From NCBI GenBank assembly GCA_947493005.1, contig CANLOY010000010.1, positions 48,508 through 112,507 on the forward strand: 64,000 nt of DNA, in the 5' to 3' direction. Under the pieces are notes generated by a model. It was not told the origin of the DNA and did not search any database. It was given only the letters and a program-made list of their open reading frames with translations. The position numbers were made by a program, and so were the translations under genes. Positions 17,159 through 25,041 of the stretch are shown here, in pieces; the first letter of the stretch is position 1; each line of letters starts with the position of its first letter. Source of the stretch: an uncultured Roseivirga sp. Its GTDB lineage: Bacteria; Bacteroidota; Bacteroidia; Cytophagales; Cyclobacteriaceae.

Positions 17159-18835
17159 TTAACGAAAACACCTTGATACTCTACCATAGTAGGTATCTGA
17201 GTCAATGGTATTCATTGCCTTTTTGAATGCTTTTCTTAAATCCTCATCATCACCAATTTCATCACAGATTTCTAAAAGCAGATTAGCTCTGTAATAATCA
17301 GAATCTACATCCTCTATATCTTCCATGATCTTTAGTAGTGTTTGCTTAGAAGGATCATTCTTAATCAACTCTTTGATTAGACTTACTCTGTAATGGTCAG
17401 ACAAGTCGTCAGAAACCTCCAGAATTCTTTTGTAGTTTTCATCGCTTAACTTGTTTCTGCTAGACATTACTTCTTTAATCACGGAGCTTTTGTAGTGGTC
17501 AGACATCCCTCTGGTTAAGTCAATGATTTCGTCCATGCTTTTAGCAGATAACTGATCATATCTAAGCATTTTCTTTACGATAGCGGTAGTGTAGTGATCA
17601 GATAAATTTCCTACTCTCTTTAATACTTTGTCATAATCTTCAGGGCTTAACTTCTGCTTGCTCATCAATTTGTTCAAAGTGCTGCTTGAGTAATGATCAG
17701 ACATGTCGTCAACAATTTCCAGAATAATGTCAAAATGCTCTGAACCAAGCTCCTCATGTTCCATCAGGTAGTTGACAATATTGTTTCTGTAATGATCACT
17801 CATGCCATCGGCAGTTTTAATCACATCTGTAAAATACTTAGAGCTGATCTGGTCATTTTTAAGCATTCGGTTTAAGATGTTCGATTTGTAGTGATCAGAC
17901 ATGCCATCAGTGTAATCAATAATTATTTTCACTCTGGACTCATCAATATCTCTTCTGTCAATCAGATCAGTGAGAATCCCTGTCTTATAATGATCAGAGT
18001 TCATATTGTCTGCAGCTTCTAACACTTTCCCTACCAATGCATCACTGATATCCTCTTTCAAGGTTCTTTTTAGAATTGTAGCTATGTAGTGATCGGAATC
18101 CATTCTGTTAATAGCAGAAAGGAAAGAAGAAGTAGTTCTGTCATTTTTAAGGAAAATATCTGTATGATCCTTAAAGATTTCAGTTACGTAGTGTTCAGAA
18201 TCAATTTCTTTAGGAACATAGGCAACAACCTGCTCCAGCTCTTTGTCATTCAGTTCTTTACTGTCAAGAAGAGTAGAGATATAAATTTGACTTACATAGT
18301 CACTTCTGATATCATCAACTTCGTCTAAAACACCTTGTAAGCCTCCTTTGGCATAAAACCTATCCACACGACCTTCGGCTCCGATACCGGTAGTTCGAAT
18401 AACTTCTAAAAGTAAATCTGCCAGCAGTTCTTCTGCCTCTTTATTCCATTCTTGCTGTCTTCTACCAACCTTGTATTCATATTCAATAGTGCCATCGGAG
18501 TTAGGCTCTGCAAGTATTTCTCTCCTTTTACCAAAAGAAGTTTTCCTAATAAAAAGATAGCCTCCTCTGGAGATTGATTTGATACTTTTATCATCGTCAG
18601 CAAAAACTATTTTACCATCATATTCAATATTGAGACTTTGAGAACCTGACTTTCGCGAAAAGCGATGTTTCCCATTATTGATTGATATTGAAGTTGAGTT
18701 TTTACCATCAACTGTTACGGAACTTGAACTGGAAGACCTTTGAGCCTGAGTTTCTTCAACGATAAGGAATACTGCCAAAAATGCAATGACAATCCCCATG
18801 ATTATACTTCTATTCTTCATTTTTTGAGCTTTCAT
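17159..18835 (-). CDS. Secreted protein with about twelve S-D-x-Y helical repeats
   Basis: A 558-residue protein with an N-terminal signal or anchor helix (IIMGIVIAFLAVFLIVEE, then TQAQ). Next comes a beta-rich segment with a Ser-rich stretch (about 33-130; GGYLFIRKT, EYEYKVGRRQQ), then a helical array from about residue 175 to the C-terminus. The array is about twelve repeats of about 33 residues, each starting with S-D-H-Y or a variant (SDYV, SEHY, SDHY, SDYY) followed by xxxIhxxhh and a second helix. The layout recalls the C-terminal regions that follow BlaR1/M56 peptidases in other phyla (repeats with S-D-Y-E), but no peptidase is present. That resemblance is from memory. A structured leader precedes the gene and a terminator follows. 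The function is unknown; an alpha-solenoid binding surface in the periplasm is likely. An ATG at 18820 is an alternative start. Confidence 0.78.
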   Translation of the reverse strand: MKAQKMKNRSIIMGIVIAFLAVFLIVEETQAQRSSSSSSVTVDGKNSTSISINNGKHRFSRKSGSQSLNIEYDGKIVFADDDKSIKSISRGGYLFIRKTSFGKRREILAEPNSDGTIEYEYKVGRRQQEWNKEAEELLADLLLEVIRTTGIGAEGRVDRFYAKGGLQGVLDEVDDIRSDYVSQIYISTLLDSKELNDKELEQVVAYVPKEIDSEHYVTEIFKDHTDIFLKNDRTTSSFLSAINRMDSDHYIATILKRTLKEDISDALVGKVLEAADNMNSDHYKTGILTDLIDRRDIDESRVKIIIDYTDGMSDHYKSNILNRMLKNDQISSKYFTDVIKTADGMSDHYRNNIVNYLMEHEELGSEHFDIILEIVDDMSDHYSSSTLNKLMSKQKLSPEDYDKVLKRVGNLSDHYTTAIVKKMLRYDQLSAKSMDEIIDLTRGMSDHYKSSVIKEVMSSRNKLSDENYKRILEVSDDLSDHYRVSLIKELIKNDPSKQTLLKIMEDIEDVDSDYYRANLLLEICDEIGDDEDLRKAFKKAMNTIDSDTYYGRVSRCFR

Positions 18836-18857
18836 AATATGTAACCTTTTGTTTAGC

Positions 18858-18896
18858 TTCTGTACTTTAGGTGGGCGACCAACCCACCATACAGAA
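18858..18896 (-). promoter_or_regulatory. Two-stage hairpin in the leader of the repeat-protein gene
   Basis: TTCTGTA (18858-18864) pairs with TACAGAA (18890-18896), and inside it GGTGGG (18870-18875) pairs with CCCACC (18883-18888) around a 7-base loop. The element lies 23-61 bases upstream of the start codon, within the probable 5' leader, and is not followed by a T-run. It may be a regulatory or stabilising leader structure or an operator. Confidence 0.45.
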
Positions 18897-19054
18897 AACT
18901 GAGTTTTTGACCTTTGGTAAATCTGTGTTGTTGTTATTCACAGATTGACAATACAATGATCAAAAGATTACATACAACAAAAAACCAAATTGAAATGAAC
19001 CGTATGGTTTTTGAACTGAATTGTAGAATCTATTACAATTGATGATTTTCAGGC

Positions 19055-20659
19055 TTAGAAAGAAGTATTAACCTGAAGTCTGAATCCATTAGATGCCGGG
19101 ACAAAACGACAAACTCCACCTACACAAATAAGCCCGCTTCTTTCTCTTACATAGCTGATACCCACAGAAGTTGGTCCTTTTCTGTAGTTAAGTCCCAAAG
19201 AGTAATAGTGCACAGAGCTGTCGTAGTTCCATTCGTCTGAAATGTATGTGCTTAAATTAGAAGACCATCCATATTCCACCAGGCCAAAAGCCCAATTACC
19301 CAAATGCTGCTTGGTAGAAAGGTGTTGTAGTTCTGTTCTGATAAAACGCCTTTTCGGAAGTCTGAAGGTGATATCCGTGAAGAACGTCAGCGAATTCACA
19401 AAGCCACTTCTTGGTATACCTTCAATTACATCGCGGTTGTATTTAATGTATGACCAACCGGCAACGTATCTAAGCTTTTTATTTACTCTTTTGGTTATTT
19501 CTAAGTTCCAATTAGCGTAATAGGTAGAATCTGAGAAAGATAGAAAACGAGCTGGGTCCTCTGGTGGCCCATCAGTCTTTAAACCTTTTATAATAGAGAA
19601 GTCACTGGCTAGCTTTGTTCCGTATTTACCTCCCAATGCAGTTCCTTTCTTGATATTGTAGAATACATCAACATTAACTCCGTTTTCTCCGTTGCCTTGC
19701 GTAGCATAAGGATACAGAGTGGTCAGCCTGTAGGTATTAATGTTGCTATTTGGAGGTAGATAGTTGATTCCTGATGTGATATTAGAAGATGACTCTCGGT
19801 CAGACCTGAAAAACATGTTTTCTATGAACTTCCAGTACACATTTACACCAAAACCTTTGGTTGAATAGCCGGTTGAAAGGAAAAAGCCTCTTCCATTTTT
19901 ATCTGTAAACTGATTTAAAGTATGAGGTTCTTCTCCTTTGCGAGCATATTCTAACCCAAACAAAAAACCACTTAACTGTACATCGCCTCTTAAAGAAATA
20001 ATATCCGATGATTCAGAGATATCAGGTATTCCCGTAGTATTGTCTTCAGTTTTTCTAACGATGCTTGCGCCTATGTCTACAATTAGGTTTTCATTAATAT
20101 TCTTGAAGAGGCTGTTAATGGATACATCTGCATTTAAGGCCAGGATATTCGAATCGTCTTTATCGAAATAGCTCCTGTTCTTTCCTGTCAGTAAGGTCAG
20201 GTTTACAGCATCGGAATAATACTTTAATCTGGCTCCGAACAAAGAATTATCCAGACCCAATTGAGGTTCATAATATGACCTTAATGAAAGCCCTGAACCA
20301 AACTGCTCGTAAAAATTACCCACTGTAAGTTCAAAGCTTTTCAACCTGTATGATAGAAACACGTTACCGATACCATGACCATCAAGCCTTCTTTCAAAAC
20401 CTAAAAGGGGAGGAAGGTATGCTTCATATCTAAGGCCAGCAGTTAGGTTTTTCCAGTCGTAATTGAGATTGAGAGCAGTGTTAACCCCAACTCTTTCTCC
20501 CCCGGGAAGTAATGTAGCACCTAACGCTTCATTAGCTTGATAGTATTGAGAGGTTGCATAGAAATCTCCGGTTAATCTTCCTTTATCATTTTGCGCAATT
20601 ACTAAATGTTGGGCACAAATTATTGCTGCAATCAGAAGTGCTTTAGTTAGTAGTCTCAT
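19055..20659 (-). CDS. DUF6029 outer membrane beta-barrel protein
   Basis: A 534-residue protein with a signal peptide (MRLLTKALLIAAIICAQHLV, then IAQ) and barrel-like alternating strands throughout, including RLTGDFYATSQYY at the start, GIGNVFLSYRLKSFELTVGN and ending RLQVNTSF. This matches the Bacteroidota DUF6029 family. It lies 12 bases downstream of the TlpA thioredoxin gene, with which it should be co-transcribed, and across the divergent gap is an Omp28 protein. Such trios of DUF6029, TlpA-like and Omp28 genes recur in the phylum as I recall, suggesting a shared envelope function, but none is established. Confidence 0.8.
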   Translation of the reverse strand: MRLLTKALLIAAIICAQHLVIAQNDKGRLTGDFYATSQYYQANEALGATLLPGGERVGVNTALNLNYDWKNLTAGLRYEAYLPPLLGFERRLDGHGIGNVFLSYRLKSFELTVGNFYEQFGSGLSLRSYYEPQLGLDNSLFGARLKYYSDAVNLTLLTGKNRSYFDKDDSNILALNADVSINSLFKNINENLIVDIGASIVRKTEDNTTGIPDISESSDIISLRGDVQLSGFLFGLEYARKGEEPHTLNQFTDKNGRGFFLSTGYSTKGFGVNVYWKFIENMFFRSDRESSSNITSGINYLPPNSNINTYRLTTLYPYATQGNGENGVNVDVFYNIKKGTALGGKYGTKLASDFSIIKGLKTDGPPEDPARFLSFSDSTYYANWNLEITKRVNKKLRYVAGWSYIKYNRDVIEGIPRSGFVNSLTFFTDITFRLPKRRFIRTELQHLSTKQHLGNWAFGLVEYGWSSNLSTYISDEWNYDSSVHYYSLGLNYRKGPTSVGISYVRERSGLICVGGVCRFVPASNGFRLQVNTSF

Positions 20660-20671
20660 GATTGTGGTAGA

Positions 20672-21196
20672 TTATTTGTTTAACCCCTCTATAATTTCCA
20701 GATATTTTTCCTCGTCTCCAGGGACATAACTGGTATGCTGGTAAACAATCTCATTGTTTTCATCCACAATAAAAGTATGAGGAACGTTTAGCACATTGAG
20801 TTTTCTTTTGAGTAGACTGTTTTCATCAAGCAGAATTTCGAAAGCCCAGTTTTTCCCATTTGTAAAGGGTCTGACTCGCTTTGCAGATCGTGAGTCATCT
20901 ATGGATACTGCATAAACGGTTACGTTCATGTCATCCTGTAACTCATCATAAATATCGTTGAGATATTCCAGTTCCTGAATGCACGGCTTGCACCAGGTAG
21001 CCCAGAAGCTGATGATCTTAATGCCTTTATCTGCTTTTGCCAGCTCGGAAAAACTAACAGATTTTCCTTGTAGGGTTTTCAGTTGAACTCCTTCAGAGGC
21101 CTTTACAATATCCTGTGCAGAAGCAATTTGAGTGCAGAGTAAGAGTGAAAAAAGTAATAGAATTCGATTGAAATTCAGAGGTTTAGTCAATAACAT
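20672..21196 (-). CDS. TlpA-family periplasmic thioredoxin
   Basis: A 174-residue thiol-disulfide oxidoreductase with a signal peptide (residues 1-27, ending ASA) and a thioredoxin fold. The active site is WATWCKPC (C69, C72), and the cis-Pro motif is VPHTFIVDENNEIV. It probably reduces or oxidises disulfides of exported proteins; a specific client is not known. It is translated just ahead of the DUF6029 barrel gene and is divergent from the Omp28 gene, whose product also carries a C-x-x-C pair, so the two may be partners. Confidence 0.9.
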   Translation of the reverse strand: MLLTKPLNFNRILLLFSLLLCTQIASAQDIVKASEGVQLKTLQGKSVSFSELAKADKGIKIISFWATWCKPCIQELEYLNDIYDELQDDMNVTVYAVSIDDSRSAKRVRPFTNGKNWAFEILLDENSLLKRKLNVLNVPHTFIVDENNEIVYQHTSYVPGDEEKYLEIIEGLNK

Positions 21197-21420
21197 ATCA
21201 AAAAGTAAAAAGGATTAATTCCAGTTTTGGCAACAAAATTTCTGCTAAATAAAACAGATTTTAATAAAAACCCGATTTTTATTTGAACTTTTAGACTTTC
21301 TTGATTAAATATGCCGATAGAAAATGACTTGATAAAATTTTCTACTGCGTTTAACGCAAATAAAGGAATAATATCAGGGTTGTCATTTTTAACTCTGAAC
21401 AACTTTTTAAACTGACTAAA

Positions 21421-22347
21421 ATGAAAAAGGCACACTTTTTTTTAATCGCTTTTGCAATTTTTTTATGGGCTTGTGATTCTGGAGGAGAAGATCCAGATAA
21501 TAATCCTGATGAAAAAGTCGAAGGCTGTACAGATCCCGCAGCAACAAATTATAACTCAGCTGCAAACTACGATGATTGTAATTGCCAGTACGATGGCTTC
21601 TCTGGAATAGGAGCAGCTCCTGCCAGTGCTGTAAAAAATGTTTTAATAGAAGAATTCACTGGTGAATGGTGTGGTTGGTGCGTAGATGGCACTGTTGTAG
21701 TTGAAGAATTAATGCATGCAAATCCTGGCCGAGTATTTACCAGTGCAATACACCAAGGGGATTTTATGGAAAATGATTTAACCCGTCCATTAATGACACT
21801 GTTTGGAGCATCATCTTTTCCTTCCGGTGTTATTGATAGAAAAGGAGGTGCTCTGGGCAGGAACCTCTGGGCAGGAAGAACTTCTTTAGGGCTAAACGAA
21901 ACAGCTAAGGCTCACTTAGCTATCGAGACTAAATTGAATGGAGAAACACTTGAAGGTGTAGTCCATGTTGATTTCAAAGAAGATCTAAGTGCTGGAGACT
22001 ACAGGTTGTTGATTTATATAACCGAAAGTGGTATACCAGCGGTAAGACAAAGTAATTACTACAATGGTTTGGCAGGAGCAGAATCGCATCCTTATTATAA
22101 TAAGCCATCTGTACTTTCAGGAACTGAGTTCATCCATAACTTCGTATTGAGAAAGAGTGTAGGACTCGCCTCTATTCCTGAAAAAGCACTAAAAGGTGAT
22201 GGGACATTTACACGTAAGTTTGATGTAGATCTTTCTCAGTACAACAAGGAAAACATCGAAGTGCTTGCTGTTATAGCTGATAAAAGCTTTTTGAATGCAG
22301 TAAATGTTTACGGTGTTAAGGCAGGTCAAACTGCAAGCTGGCAGTAA
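21421..22347 (+). CDS. Omp28-related lipoprotein with thioredoxin-like C-x-x-C
   Basis: A 308-residue lipoprotein with lipobox FLWAC (Cys18). A short Cys-rich module follows (CTDPAATNYNSAANYDDCNC, 36-55), the calcium-binding-like motif common in Bacteroidota surface proteins. The Omp28 domain then has a thioredoxin-like site EEFTGEWCGWCVDG with C84 and C87. Family members are outer membrane proteins, some described as adhesins in Porphyromonas. Redox activity is inferred from the C-x-x-C only. The gene faces tlpA across a 224-base gap with no other feature and ends in a strong terminator. Confidence 0.85.
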   Translation: MKKAHFFLIAFAIFLWACDSGGEDPDNNPDEKVEGCTDPAATNYNSAANYDDCNCQYDGFSGIGAAPASAVKNVLIEEFTGEWCGWCVDGTVVVEELMHANPGRVFTSAIHQGDFMENDLTRPLMTLFGASSFPSGVIDRKGGALGRNLWAGRTSLGLNETAKAHLAIETKLNGETLEGVVHVDFKEDLSAGDYRLLIYITESGIPAVRQSNYYNGLAGAESHPYYNKPSVLSGTEFIHNFVLRKSVGLASIPEKALKGDGTFTRKFDVDLSQYNKENIEVLAVIADKSFLNAVNVYGVKAGQTASWQ

Positions 22348-22367
22348 ACTAACCCAATCAAAACTTT

Positions 22368-22397
22368 AAAAGACTACTCGATGAGTGGTCTTTTTTT
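22368..22397 (+). terminator. Intrinsic terminator after the Omp28 gene
   Basis: AAAAGACTACTC (22368-22379) and GAGTGGTCTTTT (22383-22394) form a 12-bp stem with one G-T wobble and a 3-base loop, followed by T7 in total. It starts 21 bases after the stop codon. Confidence 0.88.
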
Positions 22398-22490
22398 ATG
22401 CCTTTCAAAAACCTTAGGTACACCCTAAAGTTTGATAAGTGGATTGATAGGTGTAGAGGAACTTTATAACTTGAGGCAAAATCCGTAATC

Positions 22491-23291
22491 ATGAAAGTAA
22501 AGCACCTATTAGTATTGTTGTTAGTGGCTTCAGTGGGCTTCTTTAGTTGTAACCCTGCTGAAAAGGAGCAGAAAGTTTATGGCAATCCTCCTTCAGAAGG
22601 GTTTAATGTAGAGGGATCAGATGCCAAAGCTATCACTATTGCAGATGAGGTAATGGAAGCTATGGGAGGTCGTGAGGCCTGGGATAATACTCGTCATATA
22701 TGTTGGAATTTCTTTGGAAGAAGAGAGTTGATGTGGGATAAGTGGACAGGTGATGTAAGGATAGATATGGGTGAAACCACATTTCTGATAAACATCAATG
22801 ACGAAAAAGGGAAGGTATTCCAAAAGGGAATGGAAATGAAGGTGAGTGCAGATTCACTTCAAACATTGGTTAACCGAGGAAAGAGCATCTGGATCAATGA
22901 TTCATATTGGTTGGTAATGCCCTATAAACTGAAAGATTCCGGGGTCACTTTAACCTATGCTGGAGAAGAAGCTACCCAGGACGGTAGAATGGCTGATAAG
23001 TTGAAGTTGACATTTGAAGGAGTAGGCCGTACTCCACAGAACATGTATCATGTTTGGGTAGATAAAGAATCACGGTTGGCTACACAATGGGCATACTACC
23101 CAAATACTGAAGCCGAAGAACCTCGATTTGTCAACCCATGGAAGGATTACAGGAAATATGGCAATATCATGCTTTCTGGCGAGCGTGATATGGCGCAGCT
23201 ATCCGGCATAATGGTATTTGATGATTTACCGGAAAGCGTTTATAAGTCGCCCGAAAAACCAAATCTAAAACCATCTGAAACTTCAGAATGA
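22491..23291 (+). CDS. Lipoprotein of the DUF6503 type
   Basis: A 266-residue lipoprotein with lipobox VGFFSC (Cys20). The mature part has EVMEAMGGREAWDNTRHICW and RELMWDKWTGDVRIDM, motifs I associate with DUF6503, a family with a LolA/LolB-like outer membrane lipoprotein fold in which the half-barrel binds a lipid or lipoprotein. The family name is from memory, the fold is an inference. Its stop codon overlaps the start of the next lipoprotein gene by 4 bases, so the pair is translationally coupled. Function is unknown. Confidence 0.65.
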   Translation: MKVKHLLVLLLVASVGFFSCNPAEKEQKVYGNPPSEGFNVEGSDAKAITIADEVMEAMGGREAWDNTRHICWNFFGRRELMWDKWTGDVRIDMGETTFLININDEKGKVFQKGMEMKVSADSLQTLVNRGKSIWINDSYWLVMPYKLKDSGVTLTYAGEEATQDGRMADKLKLTFEGVGRTPQNMYHVWVDKESRLATQWAYYPNTEAEEPRFVNPWKDYRKYGNIMLSGERDMAQLSGIMVFDDLPESVYKSPEKPNLKPSETSE

Positions 23292-24337
23292 AAAAATTAA
23301 TAGCATTTGCCCTTACCCTTTTCGTTTTCTCTTGCGGAAGCAATAAAGAGACAGCTATTGAAAAGCAACTGGAACCAGCCTGGCAACCACAAGAGTCTGG
23401 TGTTAAGGCTAGCCTGAGAGGACTATCGGCAGTCTCTGATCAGGTGGCGTGGGCAAGCGGAAGTGGAGGCACTGTGCTTAGAACTATTGATGGTGGTGCC
23501 AGTTGGGAGTCTGTGAGTGTTCCTGATAATGAAAAAATAGACTTCAGGGATGTAGAGGGTTTTGATGCTAATACTGCTATTGTATTGAGTGCTGGCTTGC
23601 CAGCTTTGATTTATAAAACCACAGATGGAGGAAAATCCTGGGATAGAAAATATTTCAGTGATGTGGAGGGTACTTTTTATGACGCCATGGATTTCTGGAA
23701 TGACCGCGAAGGTATTGCTTTTGGAGATGCTATTGATGGAAGGCTTTTGATTCTCAAAACTTCTGATGCCGGTGAAACCTGGCAAGAGTTGCCCTTTGAT
23801 CAAAGGCCTCAGGCAAAAGATGGTCAGGGTGGTTTTGCCGCAAGCGGAACATGCTTGAGAGTGAGTGGAGAAAACAATGTCTACATAGGGTTGGGTGGAG
23901 AAGAAGCCAGCCTTTTTTACTCTTTTGACAAAGGAGAGTCCTGGTCAAAAACCATTACACCACTTCAATCAGGTGAACCTACTCAGGGAATCTTTTCAAT
24001 TGACTTTAAGAATGATCAAGAAGGCTTAATGGTTGGAGGTGATTACAGAGGTGATTCGCTTACCAGAATCAATGCTGCATATACTAATGATGGCGGAGAA
24101 AGCTGGCTTCCTGTTATGGCGGGTTTAAGCCCGGATGGTTATCGGTCTGGAGTAGCATTTTATGATAATGATTTAATACTGACAGTCGGTAGGGGCAGTT
24201 GTGATTACTACAGAACAGGAGACAAAGCATATACTCCAATGGAAGGAAAGTACTATGCAGTTTCTGTATCAAAATCAGGTAAGTCAGCCTGGGCTTCAGG
24301 CCCAAGAGGAAGTATGGCTAAATTGATTTTTAAATAG
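23288..24337 (+). CDS. BNR/Ycf48-like beta-propeller lipoprotein
   Basis: A 349-residue lipoprotein with lipobox VFSC (Cys16). The mature part carries at least five Asp-box motifs (S/T-x-D-x-G-x-S/T-W): TIDGGASW, TTDGGKSW, TSDAGETW, SFDKGESW and TNDGGESW. These mark the blades of a beta-propeller similar to Ycf48 and sialidase-like BNR proteins. No sialidase catalytic set (R-I-P motif) is visible, so enzymatic activity is not claimed. It overlaps the upstream lipoprotein gene by 4 bases and is convergent with the DUF2911 gene. Confidence 0.8.
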   Translation: MKKLIAFALTLFVFSCGSNKETAIEKQLEPAWQPQESGVKASLRGLSAVSDQVAWASGSGGTVLRTIDGGASWESVSVPDNEKIDFRDVEGFDANTAIVLSAGLPALIYKTTDGGKSWDRKYFSDVEGTFYDAMDFWNDREGIAFGDAIDGRLLILKTSDAGETWQELPFDQRPQAKDGQGGFAASGTCLRVSGENNVYIGLGGEEASLFYSFDKGESWSKTITPLQSGEPTQGIFSIDFKNDQEGLMVGGDYRGDSLTRINAAYTNDGGESWLPVMAGLSPDGYRSGVAFYDNDLILTVGRGSCDYYRTGDKAYTPMEGKYYAVSVSKSGKSAWASGPRGSMAKLIFK

Positions 24338-24360
24338 GAAGAATTTGCTTCTGGAAAATT

Positions 24361-24903
24361 CTAAAGTACCCTAAAAGGGATTGAAACTTTGGTTTTATCC
24401 CAGGCCATAATCATAGATGGCACGCCATCTTCATCAGTAAAATCAATGGTAAATAGTTCAACCACATCCGGTAACGTTTCTACTCTACCCTTTACTCTGA
24501 TGGCATCATGTTCAGGAGAATAATCTGTTCCCCAGTCAGGAATTTTGTTATTAAAAACCACGACCCATTCTTCTTCACCTGGCACGGTTACGATCGAATA
24601 ATTTCCTGCTTTCAATGTATTTGTTCCTCCGAATGAGATGTCTCTGGAAAGCTCAATTAGAGTAGGCTCATTTGCTCCTGTTCTCCACCATTGCCCATAA
24701 GGCACCAATGCCCCAAAAATCTCCCTTCCTTTTTTCGAAGGTCTGCTGTAGGTCACTTTTATGCTGACATTGCTATTGGTATACTGAACGGTTGCTTCAG
24801 GACTATACTGTTTTGTCTGGTAAAGTCTGTATTGCTGAAAACCGATTATCGCCAATAAAGCGAAGATAATACCACCAAAAATGTAGAGAATGCGTTTTGA
24901 CAT
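24361..24903 (-). CDS. DUF2911 domain protein
   Basis: A 180-residue protein with one N-terminal membrane helix (residues 5-21) that may act as an uncleaved signal anchor. The domain then has the family hallmarks VTYSRPSKKGREIFG, LVPYGQWWRTGANEPT, LKAGNYSIVTVPG and the C-terminal MIMAWDKTKVSIPF. DUF2911 proteins are widespread in Bacteroidota and of unknown function. The gene stands alone between the convergent propeller lipoprotein gene and glyS, which is divergent. Confidence 0.85.
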   Translation of the reverse strand: MSKRILYIFGGIIFALLAIIGFQQYRLYQTKQYSPEATVQYTNSNVSIKVTYSRPSKKGREIFGALVPYGQWWRTGANEPTLIELSRDISFGGTNTLKAGNYSIVTVPGEEEWVVVFNNKIPDWGTDYSPEHDAIRVKGRVETLPDVVELFTIDFTDEDGVPSMIMAWDKTKVSIPFRVL

Positions 24904-25009
24904 ACAGCGTAAATATACCCAATTACACGAATTCAGCTCTTTTTCAGAATGGAGAATTGCTTATTTCATCAGTTGAATAACGATTTCCTTTTTTAATTCA
25001 TGCCTTGTA

Positions 25010-25037
25010 TTTGTTGAATCCCTTTTACATATCTTTG
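25010..25037 (+). promoter_or_regulatory. glyS promoter, apparently leaderless
   Basis: TTTG (25010-25013) and TATCTTTG (25030-25037) match the -33 and -7 consensus of Bacteroidota, 16 bases apart. The -7 box ends only 4 bases before the ATG at 25042, so transcription should start at or within a few bases of the start codon. Confidence 0.55.
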
Positions 25038-25041
25038 CGGC

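Noticed and set aside
21187..21435. 82-codon minus-strand open frame in the gap between tlpA and the Omp28 gene
   Set aside because: It overlaps both divergent promoters, the product has no recognisable features, and the gap is AT-rich as expected for a control region.
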